Shown: one piece after another, positions 1 to 7,964 of the stretch
Layout: each line of letters opens with the position of its first letter
How positions within the stretch are numbered: the stretch's first letter is position 1
Assembly (NCBI GenBank): GCA_943331855.1
Contig: CALQNE010000039.1
Span: 1 to 17,268, forward strand
Direction of reading: 5' to 3'
Source: Bordetella parapertussis
GTDB taxonomy: Bacteria > Pseudomonadota > Gammaproteobacteria > Burkholderiales > Burkholderiaceae_B
Length of the DNA: 17,268 nt
Made by a program: the position numbers and the translations under genes
Notes under the pieces: generated by a model
The model's database searches: none
What the model was told of the DNA's origin: nothing
The model's input: the letters and a program-made list of their open reading frames with translations, nothing else

Positions 1-768
1 ACCTGACTTTTCGATTAACAGCGCATAAAACTGCGGCTCGATTGAGCCCAGTGCAATCCACTTCCCGTCTGCACAACGGTAGGTGCCATAAAAATGGGCG
101 GCACCATCAAGCATATTTTGACCACGCTCATCGCGCCATTGCCCTTCAGACAAGCGGGCATACATCAATCCCATTAAAAGTGCCGAGCCATCGGTCATAG
201 CCGCATCCACCACTTGGCCCTTGCCCGTCGCTCGGGCGTTCAGTGCGGCAGCCAATACCCCCGCTACCAGCAGCATGCCTCCGCCACCAAAATCACCCAC
301 TAAATTCAGCGGTGGCAGCGGTTGATCAGGGGTACCAATCGCATGCAAGGCGCTTGATAAGGCGATGTAATTAATATCGTGCCCAGCTGCCTGCGCGAGC
401 GGACCCGTCTGTCCCCAACCCGTCATCCGACCAAAAACGAGCCGTGGCTGACGTGCCAAACAGATCTCGGGGCTCAGCCCAAGTTTTTCCATGACGCCTG
501 GGCGAAAGCCCTCAATCAGCACATCGGCTGACTCGATCAAACGCAAGACGGCATCGATCGCCAAGGGCTGTTTCAAATTCAGCGCAATCGACTGCTTGTT
601 GCGCCGCAGCACTTTGCTATGAATCGCATGCTGGTCGTGCTCTGGCGGCGCGATTCGATCAATACAAATCACCTCGGCGCCAAGGTCGGCCATCAACATT
701 CCCGCAAACGGCGCAGGGCCCAGACCCGCCATTTCGATCACCTTAAAGCCTTGCAGCGGTCCGGCCAT
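1..768 (-). CDS. CaiB/BaiF family III CoA-transferase, alpha-methylacyl-CoA racemase-like (partial)
   Basis: An open frame of 256 codons runs from an ATG at 768 leftward off the window edge, so the C-terminal part (roughly a third) is missing. AAGGA lies 6 bases before the ATG. The start [20 protein letters not shown] and the [11 protein letters not shown] segment are typical of the CaiB/BaiF CoA-binding fold. The residues that act as racemase bases in alpha-methylacyl-CoA racemase have clear counterparts: His130 in GHDINY, Asp159 in VGDFGGGG and Glu244 in GSIEPQFY. This pattern separates it from formyl-CoA transferase-type members and points to 2-methylacyl-CoA epimerisation, used in breakdown of branched acyl chains. 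That function is inferred; a plain CoA-transferase remains possible. It is divergent from the nitroreductase gene across 117 bases. Confidence 0.9.
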   Translation of the reverse strand, partial: MAGPLQGFKVIEMAGLGPAPFAGMLMADLGAEVICIDRIAPPEHDQHAIHSKVLRRNKQSIALNLKQPLAIDAVLRLIESADVLIEGFRPGVMEKLGLSPEICLARQPRLVFGRMTGWGQTGPLAQAAGHDINYIALSSALHAIGTPDQPLPPLNLVGDFGGGGMLLVAGVLAAALNARATGKGQVVDAAMTDGSALLMGLMYARLSEGQWRDERGQNMLDGAAHFYGTYRCADGKWIALGSIEPQFYALLIEKSG

Positions 769-838
769 GTCTCATCCTTTAAATTAGAAGGTCAACTCAA
801 TGATATTCGATCACCTCAAAGCAAAGACGAGGGCAAGG

Positions 839-867
839 TTAATATCACGCAAACATTCATCTTTAAT
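839..867 (+). promoter_or_regulatory. Candidate sigma70 promoter for the nitroreductase gene
   Basis: TTAATA at 839-844 (4 of 6 to the -35 consensus) and TTTAAT at 862-867 (5 of 6 to the -10 consensus) are 17 bases apart. Transcription would start near 874, only about 12 bases before the GTG start at 886. Prediction by eye only. Confidence 0.3.
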
Positions 868-885
868 TATCGCGAGACCCTGACT

Positions 886-1581
886 GTGATTCAAACAAAC
901 CAGCAAAACATTGTCGATGAAGCTATTACCTCGCGTCACTCCATCCGGGCCTACTTGCCCACACCCGTGTCACGCGAAGACGTTGCCAAGCTTTTAGAGG
1001 TTGCGGCACGCGCGCCTTCTGGCTCGAACACCCAGCCCTGGAAAGCCTACGTGCTCATGGGCGACTTGAAAGAGAAACTCAGTGCCGAGATCCTGACGGT
1101 CTATCGTGATAAGGCACAATTTGAAGCACTCACTGAGGATTATCGCTATTACCCAACCGATTGGAGCTCGCCCTATATCGATCGGCGTCGCAAAGTTGGC
1201 CTAGGTCTGTACAAATTGCTGGGCTTGGGGCGCGATGACAAGGCAGGCATGCATGCCCAGCACGGCCGCAATTACACTTTTTTTGGTGCACCCGTCGGCA
1301 TTATTTTTACGATTGAACGCAAGATGAATACCGGCTCCTGGTTAGATTTTGGCTGTTTTTTGCAGAGTTTCATGATTGCCGCACGGGGCCGCGGGCTCGA
1401 TACCTGTGCCCAAGCGGCCTTTAATCGCTTCCATCCTGTGATTCGCCGCGTGACCGGGATTCCGGAAGCCGAAGTAGTGATGTGCGGACTCGCGCTTGGC
1501 GTGGCCGACATGAGCAAGATCGAGAACACACTCATCAGCGAACGCGAGCCGCTCGACGTTTTTGCGAAATTCTTAGACTGA
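886..1581 (+). CDS. Nitroreductase family FMN-dependent oxidoreductase
   Basis: A 231-residue flavoprotein of the nitroreductase fold, expected to use FMN and NAD(P)H to reduce nitro compounds, quinones or related acceptors in the cytoplasm; the natural substrate is unknown. The N-terminal TSRHSIRAYLP (15-25) and APSGSNTQPW (43-52) are the FMN phosphate/ring-binding segments, and VVMCGLALGVAD near the C-terminus matches the family's final G-x-x-x-G strand. I chose GTG at 886, with GAG about 9 bases upstream. The frame stays open back to 619, but those codons lie opposite the divergent CoA-transferase gene and read as non-protein-like sequence. The length fits single-domain nitroreductases. 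It is probably monocistronic. Confidence 0.9.
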   Translation: MIQTNQQNIVDEAITSRHSIRAYLPTPVSREDVAKLLEVAARAPSGSNTQPWKAYVLMGDLKEKLSAEILTVYRDKAQFEALTEDYRYYPTDWSSPYIDRRRKVGLGLYKLLGLGRDDKAGMHAQHGRNYTFFGAPVGIIFTIERKMNTGSWLDFGCFLQSFMIAARGRGLDTCAQAAFNRFHPVIRRVTGIPEAEVVMCGLALGVADMSKIENTLISEREPLDVFAKFLD

Positions 1582-1679
1582 CTCAGGGTTAGTACTAGTC
1601 ATGGCTGTTTTCTGCCGCGGTGTACACTTCGCCCGGCCGTTCTTGCTCCTTAAAACCTACTCCACATCATAAAAAAACT

Positions 1680-2372
1680 ATGGACTTCTCACTTACATTA
1701 CACGAATTCTGGATCCCTTTAGGGCAGATTCTGTTGGTCAACATCGTTCTATCAGGCGATAACGCGGTTGTCATCGCGCTCGCGGCTAGATCACTGCCCC
1801 CACAGCAACAAAAACTCGCGATTTTGTGGGGTTCGGGCGCCGCCATTGTGATGAGAATTGTGCTCACCATTTTTGCCGTCAAATTATTGACCCTGCCTTA
1901 CTTAAAACTGATTGGTGCGGTACTGTTGGTTTGGATTGGCATTCAATTGCTTAGCCCAGATGATGGCGAAGAAAACGTTTCTTCAAGCGATAACCTGATG
2001 GCCGCAATCAAAACGATTTTGATCGCAGACTTGGTGATGAGCCTGGACAACGTGCTTGGCGTGGCCGCTGCAGCAAAAGGCAGCATGCCGCTTTTGATCA
2101 TCGGTCTTGCCGTGAGTATTCCACTCGTGATTTTTGGTGCGACACTCCTGCTCAAAATCATGGAACGCTTTCCAATCATCATCACGATTGGTGGCGGTCT
2201 CTTAGGTTGGGTTGCAGGCGAAATGGCAGTTACAGATCCGGCGATTAGCGGATGGGTGGAGGCGAATATGCCATACATGCATCATATGTATGTCGGGCCA
2301 ATTATTTGCACCGCCCTTGTGCTGATTACAGGCAAGGTACTCTCTGAAAGGCACAAAGCAAAATCCGCGTAG
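1680..2372 (+). CDS. TerC/YjbE family integral membrane protein
   Basis: A 230-residue inner-membrane protein of the TerC family (YjbE type), whose characterised members are linked to Mn2+ export or tellurite resistance. Hydrophobic segments lie at about 10-35, 47-70, 74-92, 108-131, 136-158, 163-181 and 203-220. Two membrane acidic sites conserved in TerC proteins are visible: Asp27 in LSGDNAVVIA and Asp123 in MSLDNVLGVA, the inverted repeats of the fold. ATG at 1680 is chosen because it begins the hydrophobic domain. The frame extends upstream to 1620, but those codons read as leader. No clear Shine-Dalgarno is seen. Related yjbE/ykoY genes often follow a yybP-ykoY Mn2+ riboswitch, but I could not recognise one in the 98 bases upstream. 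Mn2+ export is an inference. Confidence 0.9.
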   Translation: MDFSLTLHEFWIPLGQILLVNIVLSGDNAVVIALAARSLPPQQQKLAILWGSGAAIVMRIVLTIFAVKLLTLPYLKLIGAVLLVWIGIQLLSPDDGEENVSSSDNLMAAIKTILIADLVMSLDNVLGVAAAAKGSMPLLIIGLAVSIPLVIFGATLLLKIMERFPIIITIGGGLLGWVAGEMAVTDPAISGWVEANMPYMHHMYVGPIICTALVLITGKVLSERHKAKSA

Positions 2373-2392
2373 CCTCGCTGCAGATTTTGTAC

Positions 2393-2426
2393 AAAACGCC
2401 ACTGTACTCACAGTGGCGTTTTTTTT
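2393..2426. terminator. Bidirectional rho-independent terminator between TerC and bug genes
   Basis: A perfect 10-bp stem (2395-2404 AACGCCACTG with 2411-2420 CAGTGGCGTT) has a 6-base loop. It is followed by a T run on the plus strand and by TTTTG on the minus strand. It closes the TerC gene and sits right at the stop codon of the converging minus-strand gene, so it can serve both. Confidence 0.9.
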
Positions 2427-3405
2427 AGAACTTAATGGTACGTACAACCTTCCCCCACGTCTCATACTCAAGCGCCACAAAATCGCGCATCTCTTGAGGA
2501 GTCGTCGGGTCGGCGGCCATTGCCGCGCCGTTCAACCGTTCTAAGGTGAGTGCATCGTGCAAAGAGGCCACAATCGCCTGATTGAGCTTTGTGACGATTG
2601 CTGCGGGTGTACGAGCGGGTGCAATAAAACCATACCAATTGGTAGCCTGATATTTAGGAAAGCCTTGCTCGGCCATCGTAGGGACTTCGGGCAATGAGGC
2701 CTCACGCTTGGCTCCCGTAACCGCCAGGCCGCGCAGCTTTCCACCTTTGATTTGCGGGACGGCTGTCGGGGCGCTTGCGAATACAGCTTGAATATTACCG
2801 GCCAATAAATCGGTCATCACCGGCCCACCGCCCTTGTAATTGATATGCTCTGCCATCGTCCCAGCGCGAGACTGCAGGAGCTCGCCGGCCAAGTGGCCTG
2901 CACTACCCAAGCCCGCCGACCCGTAAAACAAGGGCTTGTCTTTGTCTTTTGCCGCTGCAATAAACTCTGCCAGCGTCTTGATAGGCGAATCACTGCGCAC
3001 TACCAACACATTACCAAAAGTAACCCCACCCGAAATCATTTCAAAATCTTTCAGTGGGTCGTAGCTGGTGCCGCCCGGCATGTGGGGATTCACCGCCATC
3101 GAGCCGACATTTGCCAGACCAAGGGTATAGCCGTCTGGCGCAGCTTTTGCGATCGCTTCGCACGCAATATTGCCGCCTGCTCCAGCCCGATTTTCAACCA
3201 CGACCGTTTGCCCTAATAACGACGATAACTTCACCGCAATCGTGCGCGCTGCTGAGTCCGTTCCTCCACCCGGCGCAAAACCCACAATTAAACGAATCGG
3301 TTTGCTGGGAAAGCGCTCGACAGATTCCGTTTGTGCCGCCGCACCCGAGATGCAGACCCAAGCCATAAAAAATGACCCTAACTTCTGACCAATTGATCTG
3401 AGCAT
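2425..3405 (-). CDS. Bug/TctC family periplasmic substrate-binding receptor
   Basis: A 326-residue secreted receptor of the tripartite tricarboxylate transporter (Bug) family, which captures carboxylate-type ligands in the periplasm. The Sec signal peptide spans residues 1 to about 24 (MLRSIGQKLG, then a hydrophobic stretch ending GAAAQ). The mature protein starts with the family's KPIRLIVGFAPGGGTD, followed by VVVENRAGAGG, KAAPDGYTL, a YGSAGLGSAGHLAGE loop, YKGGGPVMTDLLAGNIQ and GKLRGLAV, all family landmarks. I chose ATG at 3405, since AGAGG lies 5 bases upstream; an in-frame ATG at 3450 would put a non-signal extension in front. It is a lone gene, convergent with TerC and divergent from a second bug gene. 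Ligand unknown. Confidence 0.93.
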   Translation of the reverse strand: MLRSIGQKLGSFFMAWVCISGAAAQTESVERFPSKPIRLIVGFAPGGGTDSAARTIAVKLSSLLGQTVVVENRAGAGGNIACEAIAKAAPDGYTLGLANVGSMAVNPHMPGGTSYDPLKDFEMISGGVTFGNVLVVRSDSPIKTLAEFIAAAKDKDKPLFYGSAGLGSAGHLAGELLQSRAGTMAEHINYKGGGPVMTDLLAGNIQAVFASAPTAVPQIKGGKLRGLAVTGAKREASLPEVPTMAEQGFPKYQATNWYGFIAPARTPAAIVTKLNQAIVASLHDALTLERLNGAAMAADPTTPQEMRDFVALEYETWGKVVRTIKF

Positions 3406-3590
3406 ACCCGCCTCTGTAATTTGTATTCTGAAGTGAAAGTGATTCGCCACGCAGTCATCTACCGTTAAGATCGGGATACATCGCTGGCAAGCTGTCCAAA
3501 TCTATTCTATAAACGAGTGCTTGGCTAGTTGTTTAGCCTTTGAGAATTAAGTCACTTGAACAGGCAACGCTCACTTCTAATGTACATCCA
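3406..3590. promoter_or_regulatory. Divergent promoter region between two bug receptor genes
   Basis: These 185 bases separate two outward-facing receptor genes and must hold promoters for both. For the rightward operon the best candidate is TGGCAA (3485-3490), a 17-base spacer and TATAAA (3508-3513, 5 of 6). An inverted repeat GGCTA-6-TAGCC at 3523-3538 lies just downstream and could be an operator. I found no convincing leftward promoter by eye. No regulator gene is adjacent. Confidence 0.35.
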
Positions 3591-4571
3591 ATGAATGCGA
3601 TCCGCTTATCAACGCTCGGCCTAACGGCCTTAGTGAATCTATTTGGCTTCATCATGCCCGCCGTAGGCCAGACCGTTTTTCCTGACAAGCCAATCACACT
3701 GTTAGTCGGTAGTGCGGCTGGCGGCTCGAACGATGTTTTTGCACGCGCGCTTAGCAAGCCTCTCCAGGCTGTACTCGGTGTGCCCATCGTCGTTGAAAAC
3801 AAACCCGCTGCAGGTGGGATTCTCGCCAATTCGATTTTGGCCAAAGCACCGCCGGATGGTCACACCTTAGTAGTGCTTTCCTCGACCTTTACCACTGGCG
3901 CTGCAATTCGAACAAACCTACCCTACAACGCGCAAACCAGTTTTGTACCGGTCGCGATGCTGGCCAAGGGTCCGCTGCTCATCACCGTTAGCCAACAGAC
4001 GCCCTTCAGAACACTTCAAGAGTTGATTGTTTTTGCAAAAGCGAATCCTGCAAAATTAAACTATGGAACCTCTGGCGTGGGCAGCATCAACCAGTTTGCT
4101 ACTGAGATTTTGGCAGAGGCCGCGCAAATCAAATTGACCCATGTCCCCTACAAAGGCATGAGTCCAGCGCTTACGGATTTAATTGGCGGACAGATTGATA
4201 TCTTAATTGCCAGCGCACCATCATTGCTCGCACAGGTCAACGCGAACAAGATCAGGGGACTCGCAGTCGGTAGCGTCGCGCGTAGCGAAGTCGCGCCCAG
4301 CCTACCCGCGCTTGGTGAATTGGGCTTCGTGCAGAGCGCCGTTGAACTCTGGTGGGGTGTCTTAGCACCGGCCAATACGCCCGCCGCGATAGTGACGAGG
4401 CTTAACCGCGAGATCAACGCCATCACGACCTCAACCGAGATGAAAGCCTTTTTCATTAAAGAGGGTGCGAGCCCTGCTCCTATCAGCGCAGAGGCCTTTG
4501 CTGAACATATCGATACAGAATTAAAACGCTGGAAACTCGTCGCACAAGCTGCCGACATTCAACCTGAGTGA
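3591..4571 (+). CDS. Bug/TctC family periplasmic substrate-binding receptor, divergent type
   Basis: A 326-residue secreted receptor of the Bug family. The signal peptide is residues 1 to about 27 (MNAIRLSTLG, hydrophobic core, cleavage near AVGQ). Family landmarks are FPDKPITLLVGSAAGG, IVVENKPAAGG, KAPPDGHTL, LPYN, YGTSGVGSINQFATE, VPYKGMSPALTDLIGGQID and KIRGLAV. The first ligand loop reads SAAGGSND where the other three receptors here have a PGG[GA]TD motif, so it may bind a different ligand class. ATG at 3591 is chosen because it starts the signal peptide, although no Shine-Dalgarno is visible; a TTG at 3540 is in frame. It heads an operon with a CoA-transferase (5-base gap) and a hydrolase, which suggests a carboxylic acid that is activated with CoA or hydrolysed after uptake. 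Confidence 0.92.
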   Translation: MNAIRLSTLGLTALVNLFGFIMPAVGQTVFPDKPITLLVGSAAGGSNDVFARALSKPLQAVLGVPIVVENKPAAGGILANSILAKAPPDGHTLVVLSSTFTTGAAIRTNLPYNAQTSFVPVAMLAKGPLLITVSQQTPFRTLQELIVFAKANPAKLNYGTSGVGSINQFATEILAEAAQIKLTHVPYKGMSPALTDLIGGQIDILIASAPSLLAQVNANKIRGLAVGSVARSEVAPSLPALGELGFVQSAVELWWGVLAPANTPAAIVTRLNREINAITTSTEMKAFFIKEGASPAPISAEAFAEHIDTELKRWKLVAQAADIQPE

Positions 4572-4576
4572 GTTTT

Positions 4577-5782
4577 ATGACACAAGCATCTGATTCAAAA
4601 CAATCTTCTCATCTGCCTGCAAGAACGGGCAATCACGGCCCGCTTTCGGGGATTCGTGTGGTCGATCTCTCTGCCTATATTGCAGGCCCTTACGGGTGCA
4701 CGCTCTTGGCCGATCAAGGGGCTGAGATCATCAAGATCGAGCCACCCAGTGGTGATAATTTAAGAAAATATCCCTCATCGCTTGCCTCTGAGAGCCGTGC
4801 CTTTTTAGGCGTGAACCGCAGCAAACTCGCTGCAGTACTAGATATCAAAAACCCGGATGATCTCGCAACCCTACTCACGCTCATCGAAACTGCAGATGTG
4901 TTGGTTCATAACTTCAGACCGAGCGTTGCCCCAAGAATCGGGATCGGGTACGAGACACTGAAACTTTTAAATCCTCGCCTGATTTATTGCACAGTCAGCG
5001 GCTACGGTGAGTCTGGGCCTTACAAAGAAAAAGCAGGCTTTGATCAGGTTTTACAAACGATGACCGGTATGACAGTGCTTCAGGGCAAGCCTGGCGGTCC
5101 ACCTGAGATACTGTATGGCTCGATCGTCGATTACTACACCTCAGCATTAGTCGCTGGTGCAGTGTCGTCGGCTCTGTTCGAACGCGAACGCTCGGGCCAA
5201 GGTCAGTTTGTCAGCGTCTCATTATTGGCAGCCGCCATGACCTTGCAATCTGCACGGTTGGTTTGGGCCGAGGATGAAGGACGTGACGTGGGTCGCGACA
5301 TGCGTTCACTGGGGATCACCGGCTTACACCCCACTCGCGAAGGCTATTTGTATATTTCGGCCAATGCACCACATTTTTGGACTGCCTTGTGCCAAAAAAT
5401 TGGCCTAGAAGATTTAGCTAAAAACGAACGTTATGACACCGTACGCAAACGCGCACAATATCAACAAGAGATCGTGCCACAAGTACGCGAAGCGCTGCTC
5501 AAACACACGGCTCTAGAGTGGGAAGGTATTTTTGGAGAAGAAGTACCCTGCTCAGCTGCGCTTTCGATTGAAGATATGTTTGACCATCCTCAGGTTGTCA
5601 GCCAAGACCTACTCACAACCTATGAACACCCCGTGGTCGGAACCTATCGCGGCTTAAAGCGTTCGATCAAATTTAGCCGAACACCCGGTCCGGACTCCTT
5701 TGCCGCGCCAACGCTGGGGCAGCATACAGATTTGATCCGCGCAGAAGCAAAACGCCTTAAGCAAACAGGTAAAAAGAAATGA
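4577..5782 (+). CDS. CaiB/BaiF family III CoA-transferase
   Basis: A 401-residue cytoplasmic enzyme expected to move CoA between carboxylic acids. GPLSGIRVVDLSAYIAGPYG (21-40) and ADQGAEIIKIEPPSGD (45-60) are the hallmark N-terminal Rossmann/CoA segments; HNFRP (111-115) and YCTVSGYGESGPYKEKAGFD follow. Asp185 in YGSIVDYYTSALVAG occupies the position of the catalytic Asp that forms the acyl anhydride in formyl-CoA transferase, so this copy looks like a true transferase, unlike the racemase-type gene at the left edge. Length is normal. ATG at 4577 follows GAGTGAG closely; a GTG at 4568 overlapping the previous stop is an alternative start. The gene overlaps the hydrolase by ATGA. The substrate is presumably what the upstream receptor brings in, which is inference. 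Confidence 0.93.
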   Translation: MTQASDSKQSSHLPARTGNHGPLSGIRVVDLSAYIAGPYGCTLLADQGAEIIKIEPPSGDNLRKYPSSLASESRAFLGVNRSKLAAVLDIKNPDDLATLLTLIETADVLVHNFRPSVAPRIGIGYETLKLLNPRLIYCTVSGYGESGPYKEKAGFDQVLQTMTGMTVLQGKPGGPPEILYGSIVDYYTSALVAGAVSSALFERERSGQGQFVSVSLLAAAMTLQSARLVWAEDEGRDVGRDMRSLGITGLHPTREGYLYISANAPHFWTALCQKIGLEDLAKNERYDTVRKRAQYQQEIVPQVREALLKHTALEWEGIFGEEVPCSAALSIEDMFDHPQVVSQDLLTTYEHPVVGTYRGLKRSIKFSRTPGPDSFAAPTLGQHTDLIRAEAKRLKQTGKKK

Positions 5783-6663
5783 CGGCAAATCCACTCGCGG
5801 GCATAAGCGTGCCCAACTCTGCGGGAAGCAATACGCCTGCGCTTTCGGTACCCGCTAACGCTTGCGATTGCCATTTACACATCTACGACGCACGTTTTAT
5901 TCAAACAGCGGATGCGGCGGCGCTTCAGGCGCTCGCAACGGTCGATGAGTATCGACTGTTGCAAAAACGTTTAGGCACTACGCGCGCCGTAGTAGTCACT
6001 CCACGCAATTACGGTGTCGAAAATGATGTCACGCTCGATGCCATCGCACAACTTGGCTCAAAATCTACGCGTGGCGTGGCCGTGTTACGCACCGATGTCA
6101 CCGACGCAACTTTAAAAGCCTTGCATGCTGGCGGCATTCGTGGGGTGCGATTTTCGTTGTACACCCCAAAAAATGCTGCCGCCAGCTTTGAGATGGTCGA
6201 ACCGCTTGCCGCACGTATTGCAAAACTCGGCTGGCATCTTCAATTGCACTGGACCGCAGATCAAATCGTTGAGCACGAGTCAATGCTTAAGCGCCTGCCC
6301 ACGCAACTTGTGTTCGATCACATGACCCGCTTACCTCAGCCCCTTGGGATTGGGCACCCTGCGGTCAAAATCGTCGAAGACTTGTTAGCGCAAGGACGTA
6401 CCTGGATCAAACTCTCGGGCGCCTATCTGGATAGTCAAGTTGGCGAGGCCGGTCAGTTTTTGGATATTGATCCAGTGGCGCGTCATTGGATTTCTACCGC
6501 ACCGCAACGTTTGGTATGGGGGAGCGATTGGCCACACCCAACCGAAGCGAATAAACCTAACGATGCCAATATGATGGATATGCTCACACGATGGACATCC
6601 GACCGTTCGGTGATTGAACAGATCCTCGTCAGTAACCCAGCAGCGCTCTATGGCTTTGAATAA
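5779..6663 (+). CDS. Amidohydrolase-superfamily hydrolase, 2-pyrone-4,6-dicarboxylate lactonase-like
   Basis: A 294-residue TIM-barrel hydrolase of the Amidohydro_2 (PF04909-type) group. The first strand carries DCHLHIYD (30-37), the HxH motif. Further active-site candidates are His157 in GWHLQLH, Asp180/His181 in FDHMTR and Asp250 in WGSDWPHP (247-254). This set resembles LigI, the 2-pyrone-4,6-dicarboxylate lactonase, and D-galactarolactone isomerase, which act on lactones without needing a metal. A proline- and alanine-rich stretch of about 25 residues precedes the barrel. The start codon overlaps the stop of the CoA-transferase (ATGA), so the two are probably translationally coupled. Lactone ring opening in a catabolic pathway is the likely role; the true substrate is unknown. 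Confidence 0.88.
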   Translation: MTANPLAGISVPNSAGSNTPALSVPANACDCHLHIYDARFIQTADAAALQALATVDEYRLLQKRLGTTRAVVVTPRNYGVENDVTLDAIAQLGSKSTRGVAVLRTDVTDATLKALHAGGIRGVRFSLYTPKNAAASFEMVEPLAARIAKLGWHLQLHWTADQIVEHESMLKRLPTQLVFDHMTRLPQPLGIGHPAVKIVEDLLAQGRTWIKLSGAYLDSQVGEAGQFLDIDPVARHWISTAPQRLVWGSDWPHPTEANKPNDANMMDMLTRWTSDRSVIEQILVSNPAALYGFE

Positions 6664-6700
6664 CTCGTTTACGCGATGAACACAGCTCTGATTTTGCACG

Positions 6701-7858
6701 ATGACGACTGAACGCAGAATCGCTCACTTGGACATGGATGCATTTTTCGCATCGGTCGAGTTGCTCACCTACCCAGAACTGCGCGGCCAAGCCGTCGTGG
6801 TGGGTGGGCGCAGTGCAAGTGCACCCGTGACCAACGACAAAGGCGAGAAGCACTTTGCGCGCCTGCGCGATTATGTGGGCCGCGGAGTCATCACGACGTC
6901 AACCTACGAAGCGCGCGCATTGGGCGTGTTTTCTGGGATGGGCTTAATGAAGTCTGCTGTTTTAGCCCCCGACGCAATTATCCTACCTGCCAACTTTGAA
7001 GCTTACCGAAATTTTTCTCGCCTGTTTAAAGCGGCAGTCGCGTCGGTTGCGCCTCGTATTGAAGACCGAGGCATCGATGAAATCTATATCGATCTGACGG
7101 ATATTGCTGAAGAAACGCACGCGCTGGCCAAACGCATCAAACAAGCGGTCTTCGAAGCCACAGGTTTGAGCTGTTCGATCGGCATCACGCCGAACAAGCT
7201 TCTGTCAAAAATATGTTCAGATCTTGAAAAACCGGATGGCATCACAATTTTGGCACCAGGCGAACTCACCACCCGCATCTGGCCACTACCTGCAAAAAAA
7301 ATTAATGGTATCGGCCCGAAAGCCAATGAAAAACTGGCTTCGCTTAGTATTCATACCATCGGAGACCTAGCCGCGGCACCTGCCGAGCAGCTTGTTACTC
7401 ACTTTGGTCGCAGCACTGGTACTTGGATGACTCAAGTGGCCCAGGGTATTGACGACCGTCCCGTGGTGACCTGGTCAGAGCCAAAATCAATCAGCCGCGA
7501 AACCACGTTTGAACGCGATCTACATGCCAAACATGATCGTGCAAGACTCTCTGAAGTCTTCACCAACCTTTGCATGCGTCTAGCCGATGATCTGCAACGC
7601 AAAGGATATGCAAGCCGTACGATCGGCATCAAATTGAAATACGCAGATTTTCACGTGGTGACGCGCGATCTCACGTTGCCAGACGACGTTACTGAAGGAC
7701 ATCAGATTCGGCTGGCCGCCACCGAATGTTTGAAACGCGTACCGCTTGAACAAAAAATTCGTCTCTTGGGCGTTCGTGCGGGTAGCCTGCGACCCGTGCA
7801 GGTAGCCGACTATCACGACCGCTCGGCACAACCGACCCTCCCGTTTGAATTTGAATAA
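6701..7858 (+). CDS. dinB: DNA polymerase IV (Y-family translesion polymerase)
   Basis: A 385-residue Y-family DNA polymerase that copies past damaged bases. Catalytic acids are visible: Asp11 in HLDMDAFFASVE and Asp126/Glu127 in GIDEIYIDLTD. TTSTYEARALGVFSGM is the fingers segment, CSIGITPNKLLSKI the palm, and INGIGPKANEKLASLSIHTI the helix-hairpin-helix. The little-finger domain ends in QPTLPF (377-382), a plausible beta-clamp-binding peptide. Compared with E. coli Pol IV there are about 20 extra residues around 36-62, in the fingers, which I recall from Burkholderiales homologues. It starts 37 bases after the hydrolase with no clear Shine-Dalgarno, and I see no CTGT-N8-ACAG LexA box upstream. 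It may be read from the metabolic operon or from a weak promoter of its own. Confidence 0.96.
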   Translation: MTTERRIAHLDMDAFFASVELLTYPELRGQAVVVGGRSASAPVTNDKGEKHFARLRDYVGRGVITTSTYEARALGVFSGMGLMKSAVLAPDAIILPANFEAYRNFSRLFKAAVASVAPRIEDRGIDEIYIDLTDIAEETHALAKRIKQAVFEATGLSCSIGITPNKLLSKICSDLEKPDGITILAPGELTTRIWPLPAKKINGIGPKANEKLASLSIHTIGDLAAAPAEQLVTHFGRSTGTWMTQVAQGIDDRPVVTWSEPKSISRETTFERDLHAKHDRARLSEVFTNLCMRLADDLQRKGYASRTIGIKLKYADFHVVTRDLTLPDDVTEGHQIRLAATECLKRVPLEQKIRLLGVRAGSLRPVQVADYHDRSAQPTLPFEFE

Positions 7859-7878
7859 CAAATCTAGTTTTTGGTACT

Positions 7879-7913
7879 TTTGTTATAAGCAAACAAAAAA
7901 TGGGTCTTTGACG
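7879..7913 (+). promoter_or_regulatory. Candidate promoter/regulatory region of the sulfite reductase operon
   Basis: TTTGTTATAAGCAA at 7879-7892 contains an extended -10 element, TG-T-TATAAG (7881-7889, 5 of 6), without a good -35; transcription would start near 7896. A second possibility is a -35 TTGACG at 7908-7913 with only a poor -10 (TAGCCT, 7931-7936). The GTTAT at 7882-7886 is also the right arm of an AT-rich inverted repeat whose left arm is ATAACAAA at 7855-7862. A near-identical TTTGTATATAAGCAA occurs before the amidase operon at 11138-11152. Confidence 0.35.
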
Positions 7914-7964
7914 GTTGATAACGATTTCACTAGCCTCTAGGGTTTGAAATCTGCGTCAACCATC

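Noticed and set aside
619..885. N-terminal extension of the nitroreductase
   Set aside because: It lies largely antisense to a well-supported CoA-transferase gene and its residues do not look like a nitroreductase N-terminus.
1582..1679. yybP-ykoY manganese riboswitch upstream of the TerC gene
   Set aside because: Expected from the gene family, and there are loose echoes (GGGTTAGTA, ACACTTCGCCCGG), but the conserved GGGGAGUAGC, UCAACAUACUC and GACGAGACC blocks are not there in order and 98 bases is tight. An Infernal search with RF00080 would decide.
2845..3388. Overlapping plus-strand ORFs opposite the first Bug receptor
   Set aside because: The minus-strand receptor has full family motifs, a signal peptide and AGAGG before its start; the plus-strand frames show none.
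7855..7886. Terminator after dinB from the ATAACAAA / TTTGTTAT inverted repeat
   Set aside because: The 8-bp stem is almost all A-T with a 16-base loop and no T run after it, so it is too weak for an intrinsic terminator; it may be a protein-binding site instead.
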